Of a stretch of 19,040 nucleotides of DNA, positions 17,301 to 19,040 are shown one piece after another. This DNA comes from Bacteroidales bacterium. Lineage in GTDB: Bacteria; Bacteroidota; Bacteroidia; Bacteroidales; WCHB1-69. Within the stretch, counting starts at the first letter, position 1; every line of letters starts with the position of its first letter. The translations under genes were made by a program, and so were the position numbers. The DNA lies in NCBI GenBank assembly GCA_012838875.1, contig DUOL01000060.1, positions 1 through 19,040 of the forward strand, read 5' to 3'. Under the pieces are notes generated by a model. That model did no database searches. It was given only the letters and a program-made list of their open reading frames with translations, and was not told where the DNA came from.

Positions 17301-18618
17301 AATTCGTAGTCCCATTCAGGGGATTTACAAGCCCTACACCAGCAGTAGGCGGTGAAAAGGTGGTAGTTGTAGAGGCTGTGACCGGAGCCGGTGTTCCAAT
17401 GTAGACACGCATATAGTCAACCGTAGTTTGACCGATAGCTTGCCAATCAAATTTAAGCTCATATTCTGCGGCGGGGGTAAAATAGATATCGCGATACGCC
17501 CACACGGCACAAGAAGCAGACGCTGTGGTATATGCATTGGTACGTCCCGTATTATTTGTAATGTATAAACTTTTCATTCCGCCATAGTTAACAGCCGTAT
17601 CAATGTACCAATTATTAGGACGATTCAAATCGGTATTTCGAGCGTATCCCCAAAGAGCATTTTCTGTGTCATCCTCAAAATCAGCTAAATAAGGAACTGT
17701 TCCTGCGATTTGTGTAGTCATAAAATTAATAGATCCACTCCAATTACTCGTATCGCCGGCTCCACAAATAGAACGAACATAAACGTCATAGTAACTATCG
17801 GGTGTTAATCCCGTAATAGTTGCGGTATCGTTGTTAAAAGTTTGTATTGTTCCGGTACCTAATGTAAAACCTCGGTTCCCGTATTGTAATTGCCAAGTTG
17901 TCGCAGTACCGTTTTCTGTCCATGAAAGTAAGGCTGAAGTAGAGAACGGGCTAATTAATTGAAGCATAGAGGGCTTTGCACATGTAGAAACGTTATCATA
18001 TTCAAAGGTGGTTTTAGGAAGGAAGTTTCTAAGAGTCCCGTTTCCGCTATATCCGGTACCATGAGCTTCACGTCCATTCCCAGTAGAAGAAGTACCATAA
18101 AAAGAACAAGAGGAATAATTTCCTGCTACGGGTTGATTAAACTGAATTAAAAGATTGTTACCTGTATAAGTAAAGGGAGTGGTAAATTCAATAACCATTT
18201 GACCATTGGCAACAACAAGAAGTCCTGTATATACATCATCAAATTGAGGAGATAGGAAACCGGCAGAGACGTTCCCCGTAGTCATAGCAAGTGAAACCGT
18301 AATAATTCCTGTCCACGGAGTGTTTGGACCGGAAGAGGTATAGAAAGTTAATTTTTCTATCTGCTTTCCTTGCATAGCGGTTAATAAGGTTGCATCATAA
18401 ACCATCTGAGTACGTTGAATATTATCTAAATAAAGCCCATAAACCGGAATGTAATTATTGGTAGTTGTTCCATCGGCAACGGTTAGTGTTTGTGCACGTG
18501 GGTTGTCCTGTGTTGAGGTTAAATGAGAAGTAGACGGATTCGCAAAAAGGATAGAATTCCCGATAAAAAGTAGCAAAAGCGTTGCTACAAAACTAAAAAT
18601 GTAACTCTTTTTTCTCAT
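8389..18618 (-). CDS. Giant T9SS-exported surface protein with 12 FN3 domains and 11 adhesin/MAM-like domains
   Basis: The 3409-residue product starts with a Sec signal peptide (basic MRKK, Leu-rich core, likely cleavage near 26). A beta-rich N-terminal module runs to about 213. Eleven repeat units of 252-290 residues follow (214-3239), each a Cys-bracketed FN3 plus a jelly-roll-type adhesin domain. A twelfth FN3 (3240-3325) and a Por-secretion-type sorting domain (about 3335-3409; YPNP at 3340-3343, GVYFIKL, terminal KMFVKE) close the protein. Known T9SS cargo with such domains is exported across the outer membrane and anchored or released. No catalytic domain is visible, so adhesion to glycans, proteins or cells is the likely job, by inference. 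Eight adhesin domains carry a WAYRDI motif. The other three resemble cleaved-adhesin/choice-of-anchor J domains (GNEQVSF, LYLDNI, DLSAY). The ORF is uninterrupted over 10.2 kb. Confidence 0.93.
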   Translation of the reverse strand: MRKKSYIFSFVATLLLLFIGNSILFANPSTSHLTSTQDNPRAQTLTVADGTTTNNYIPVYGLYLDNIQRTQMVYDATLLTAMQGKQIEKLTFYTSSGPNTPWTGIITVSLAMTTGNVSAGFLSPQFDDVYTGLLVVANGQMVIEFTTPFTYTGNNLLIQFNQPVAGNYSSCSFYGTSSTGNGREAHGTGYSGNGTLRNFLPKTTFEYDNVSTCAKPSMLQLISPFSTSALLSWTENGTATTWQLQYGNRGFTLGTGTIQTFNNDTATITGLTPDSYYDVYVRSICGAGDTSNWSGSINFMTTQIAGTVPYLADFEDDTENALWGYARNTDLNRPNNWYIDTAVNYGGMKSLYITNNTGRTNAYTTASASCAVWAYRDIYFTPAAEYELKFDWQAIGQTTVDYMRVYIGTPAPVTASTTTTFSPPTAGVGLVNPLNGTTNFNAWDGTDNVFTTWNSFSRILPSEYSGTTKRIYFLWVNNDLNGTQPPAAIDNLSIISKNCSAPINLTATNITQNSATIQWDIVNNESVFEIAYSTQSDFNPDTATLITVSDTTYTLTGLQSKVTYYVKVRAVCGTENSFWSVTLPFQTAQIPTTLPYSCDFENATERNNWDLLNSTNTNKWYINSGVNNTPSGSYSVYISTNGTAHTYTSGAVTIWAYRDITFNILGDYQFSFDWICKGESTWDFMNVFVGDRVPITATTTNSRPIAPPAGANAVTLTPTPITNTNAPTYFNLSENWQQYNGTFPASYYGTTKRLYFAWTNDGSSYYAPPAAVDNIFINVNTCVAPTQVQIPDSTISTNSVVIHWNDTLNNAWIVEYKVLTDTVWSTVSVSSNPYTLGNLTPATKYQVRVKADCGGGDESFYTNIVDFQTTCAIITTFPWSYDFENEWESVGVPLTAPLCWNNIDMFNTTYKWVSYATGGINNSGCARFSGSSSIGNNDYLITPYLTLTGNEQLRFWVKANTSYSPKLTIMGLASQTSTIGSTITTITVTHTDYQEYIVDLSAYIGDYCFAFARKDTGQYDVYLDNVVIETIPACPAPTGVFVSNVRHNSARVTWTASPGTTDFQVAISTQPGFNPDTVAPIAINGDTTYLFTSLTPLTTYYFAIRTDCGSDYSTWTLIDSFTMGQIPLIVPFTYDFENNSENLNWQFANSTNDNKWHIGTATNNTPGGNNAMYISSDNGITNTYTGNIVTVWAYRDILFDTQADYYLLSFDWKGKGESSYDYMSVFIGDVVPVVATTTNSRPIPVPNRANADTLAPTPVTNTPYPTYFNLSDVWQQYNGILPQSYYGTFKRIYFAWTNDGGIMYNPPAVIDNLSIGAYSCPRVTGVTVPAGSITSTGAVVNWVAGGSETNWIVEYRASDDTTWTIVNISNNPTCTLTTLTSATTYIVRVKADCGGSNVGPYSSSIYFSTTQLPATLPYNCDFENSNENRNWQYVNRSNQWVIGSAIYNSPTKALYVTSDGVTYDYNHNNSSIWAYRDITFPSGNQFVLSFDWQSVGEVFNSTPYDYMKVYIGDRVDVSNTLVATGPAGAVNLGGFLNAQANWTNYSTTLDSSYANTTKRLYIGWREDGSGTNGPPAAVDNISIVIYTCPDVTNITVPDSSITPSEAVVHWQAGGSETNWIVEYKAADEATWTIVNVSTNPVCTLTNLMSSTTYMVRIKADCGGGDLSSYSSVINFNSGCGVITSIPWSYDFPSTWITSGSRTAPYCWKNIDNNLYSYYWRYNSSMGIGSSGCAYYYGTSGTTTQNNAWLITPEITLSGNEQVTFFARNYSSSYAPIISVYLLTNQNDTTSGIRINSFTVNSTSYNEFFADLSAYTGVYSIAFVRRDKGNEGLYLDNISVQAAPTCYKPISLQATNIGATNATILWNCYETNPLGYELAYSTTLGFDPDTCSQRLQFTDSSSYTIPIGTLSPLTTYYLYLRTICGVGDTSDWNTTVLTITTCQLPGTLPYHCDFENATERNRWQLANSTATNKWYVGNAVNNTPSGSYAVYVSTNGIAHTYTSGSVTIWAYRDIYFDIAGEYILEFDWLSKGESSWDYMRVFIGDPVPVTGSTSNSRPIPPPAGSNADILTPTPITNNNYPTYFNLSETWQHYRGTLPANYSGTTKRIYFAWTNDGSGFYAPPAAFDNIVINVNSCVSVSNVTVPDSSVTIDSAIVIWTPADSTDLTWSLEYKKANDTTWTVVPITGTPQYQLTNLSSSTTYEVRVRTDCGGGDYSFYSPIVFFQTPQIPIQVPFMCGFEDAAENSNWQFANVDLTTSPNWYIGSAVKYSGDSSLYISNNEGVSNDYGGSGTLVWAYRDIYFTPAGEYTLTFNWKCRGETTNDYMMAFIGDPKIVTAENSVVQVPVPEGAVTLLNELRSSNQSYFNGHDGSGYNNITWNTYSSLLDGTYSGKTKRLYFAWRNNGSTHNSPAIAIDNIAIAPVSCARPLNFAVVHVDTNSVTLNWTPAADESNFEIVLGGTANFVIDTATLRYVVSDTVITITNLNPNTSYYLYIRALCGENTTSSWSDIFPFMTTQPPLVVPFICDFEDATEVQNWGIVNNNDATYPNGWYIGNAANNGGTTGLYISDNEGVSNNYTGKACRVWAYRDIYFASQGDYELSFDWKCRGESQYDYMLAFIGAPTVVTAATAATVATPTNADTIYNSLTGNIRFNAYSGSSYVNTSWNTEVQRLTDCYGQTKRIYFEWINDGSVNNQPPIAIDNIIVNVNTCLAVSNVIIPEASITTDSVLVQWTSRGDETSWIIEYKLASASTWTRVIANSNPFMLTGLSPSSPYQLRVKAMCDDNNESFASEIVPFSTLCGTIVTIPWRYNFEEAWFPLGNRTAPYCWNNFDNGSYYYWRANATNGVNGSKCAYFYGTSSTSNVNDATLVTPEIQLNGNEQVSFYAKNYSASYSPILSVYVLSNPNNLASGTLVSTFTVNTNNHQEYTADISAFSGNYYIAFSRQDNGNEGLYLDNILVEPIPPCKKPTSVTVTDPRGTYATINWTTTEVSPLGYEIAISTDPNFNPDTCIHTYLVGDTTSYTLPVGSLNPSNTYYVYVRAICNAIDTSAWNNIPASFETSQIPLEVPFLVDFEDSVENAAWQFTEASNFWIIGTGTSESPTHSLYVTNNSSSYGTYNISSSCNIWAYRDITFPENGEQFTLSFDWKCVGELISSPYDYMKVYIGNMQNVDGVTVASGPAGSSNLGGVFVDQAEWTSFTTTLAGSYAGTTKRLYFGWRNDQSGSDGPPAAVDNIKLIVNCTPPSMIYLFDVTESTALIVWTGAEENYNIEYGPRGFEQGTGTVIQVTGTSYTLTGLTPETDYTVYVQSDCGDGNTSEWLPYDFSTSPTGIDDNIINQNVTIYPNPVSSLLQIESDITFEHYEILNSTGQIVYQNNATENNFSIDVKPFAPGVYFIKLINNNEVVVKMFVKE
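8392..8901 (-). other. Terminal FN3 (12th) and T9SS C-terminal sorting domain of the giant protein
   Basis: Residues 3240-3325 form the last FN3. It contains GPRGFEQGTGT, which otherwise occurs only in the first FN3 (GNRGFTLGTGT). Residues about 3335-3409 form the sorting domain: YPNPVSSLLQIES, a GQIVY turn, FAPGVYFIKL and a closing basic KMFVKE. In this family the domain directs the protein to the T9SS translocon and is removed on maturation. Confidence 0.9.
8902..17979 (-). repeat. Eleven tandem FN3 + adhesin-domain units
   Basis: Unit borders by residue are 214-500, 501-783, 784-1035, 1036-1321, 1322-1589, 1590-1846, 1847-2136, 2137-2424, 2425-2709, 2710-2964 and 2965-3239. Each border carries a Cys just before the FN3, and each FN3 carries a second Cys about 65-75 residues later (VKADCGGG, VRAVCG type), so one disulfide per FN3 is likely. 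Three adhesin domains (units 3, 6 and 10 of this array: 784-1035, 1590-1846, 2710-2964) are of the shorter cleaved-adhesin type. The other eight are WAYRDI type with three subtypes. Units are diverged in sequence, but some stretches stay identical at DNA level, for example 24 bp shared by 12739-12762 and 16798-16821. Confidence 0.9.
17980..18618 (-). other. Signal peptide and N-terminal beta-rich module of the giant protein
   Basis: Residues 1-26 form the signal peptide. Residues about 42-213 form a non-repeated module with PVYGLYLDNIQRTQMVYDA, a KLTFYTSS strand, WTGIITVSLAMT and TGNNLLIQFNQP. I recognise this pattern as a recurrent N-terminal module of Bacteroidota FN3 proteins but cannot name the family with certainty. 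It may be a capping or ligand-binding domain. Confidence 0.6.
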
Positions 18619-18876
18619 AATTTATTGATTTTAAATGAATAATTCTAATTAAGTTTTATTTTTTTCTTTTTTATTAAAAATAATAATCGGCTTTAAAATT
18701 AAAAGAAAAATCAATACAAAAAGCAAAAATTGATTTTTTTTTATAATTTTTTATCTACATCAAAAAAATAAATTGGAAAAACTGTTTTGTTTCAGAAAAA
18801 TAGGAAGAGTAAAATTCAAAAAAAAAAATTAAAAATTTCCTGTCTTTTAGATAGTCAAAATAATTTTAATTTTAAT
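18619..18876. other. AT-rich leader region upstream of the giant adhesin gene
   Basis: This stretch is very AT-rich with A and T tracts on both strands and no ORF. No exact TAnnTTTG motif at a convincing distance was found on the minus strand, so the adhesin promoter is not located. The many A-tracts could give bent DNA. The region ends against the right GC-rich repeat with an ATTTTAATTTTAATTA stretch. Confidence 0.6.
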
Positions 18877-19040
18877 TAGGGCGTGTCCCCTCGCTTCGCT
18901 CGGGGTCGGCGCCCGGTTCCAAGTCCGCGGGCACAAGCCGTGGGGCCGCAAGGCGGCAAAAAGAGCTTACAAGCTCGCTTTTTTGCCGCCGCGTCCCCAG
19001 CGGCTTCCGCCCTTGCGGGCTTTCCACCTAAGCGCCTCAC
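18877..19040 (+). repeat. GC-rich intergenic repeat, right copy
   Basis: This is the counterpart of 1-110 in opposite orientation; 18877-18986 aligns without gaps to it (95 of 110 identical by my count). It includes the hairpin arm GAGCTT-AC-AAGCTC inside an outer GCGGCAAAAA/TTTTTGCCGC pairing (about 18953-18990), followed by a further GC-rich part to the window end with a CCGC-CCTT-GCGG hairpin. No coding potential is evident. Its sharp start at TAGGGCGTG in AT-rich DNA marks a likely element boundary. Confidence 0.8.

Noticed and set aside
1..19040. Composite transposon bounded by inverted repeats
   Set aside because: No transposase or integrase lies between the repeats, and the content includes dnaA and groESL. 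No target-site duplication can be seen at the repeat borders.

Overview
The window reads as a piece of an AT-rich Bacteroidota chromosome, most likely Bacteroidia and possibly an uncultured Bacteroidales-like lineage. The support is: TAnnTTTG-type -7 promoter motifs, A/T-rich leaders without clear Shine-Dalgarno sequences, a ClpC/GroESL/DnaA set of Bacteroidota type, a Cys-anchored ApbE lipoprotein, and a giant secreted protein ending in a type IX secretion (T9SS) C-terminal sorting domain. The genus cannot be told from the sequence alone.

Layout. Both ends carry a GC-rich repeat of about 110 bp, in opposite orientation (1-110 and 18877-18986, 95/110 identical by my count), in otherwise AT-rich intergenic DNA. 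From 233 to 6401 five genes are read leftward: apbE, groES, groEL, clpC, and a small two-TM membrane protein whose start overlaps the clpC stop. From 6402 to 6740 is a 339-bp divergent intergenic region holding promoter candidates and what looks like an undescribed small structured RNA. dnaA (6741-8204) is read rightward. It converges on a 3409-residue surface protein gene (8389-18618, leftward), with a two-way terminator between them.

Function. The left half is housekeeping and protein quality control: GroES/GroEL folding, ClpC unfolding for ClpP, and ApbE flavinylation of exported flavoproteins. dnaA starts chromosome replication, but no DnaA-box cluster or oriC is visible here. The right half is one giant T9SS cargo protein: signal peptide, an N-terminal beta-rich module, eleven FN3 + adhesin/lectin-like modules, a twelfth FN3, and a sorting domain. 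Its FN3 and adhesin modules fall into recognisable classes arranged in a non-random order.

The observations most worth following up are the candidate RNA between apbE and dnaA, the module order of the giant adhesin, the inverted GC-rich repeats at both edges, and the hairpin that separates groEL from clpC. I see no CRISPR array, tRNA, rRNA, transposase or phage gene.
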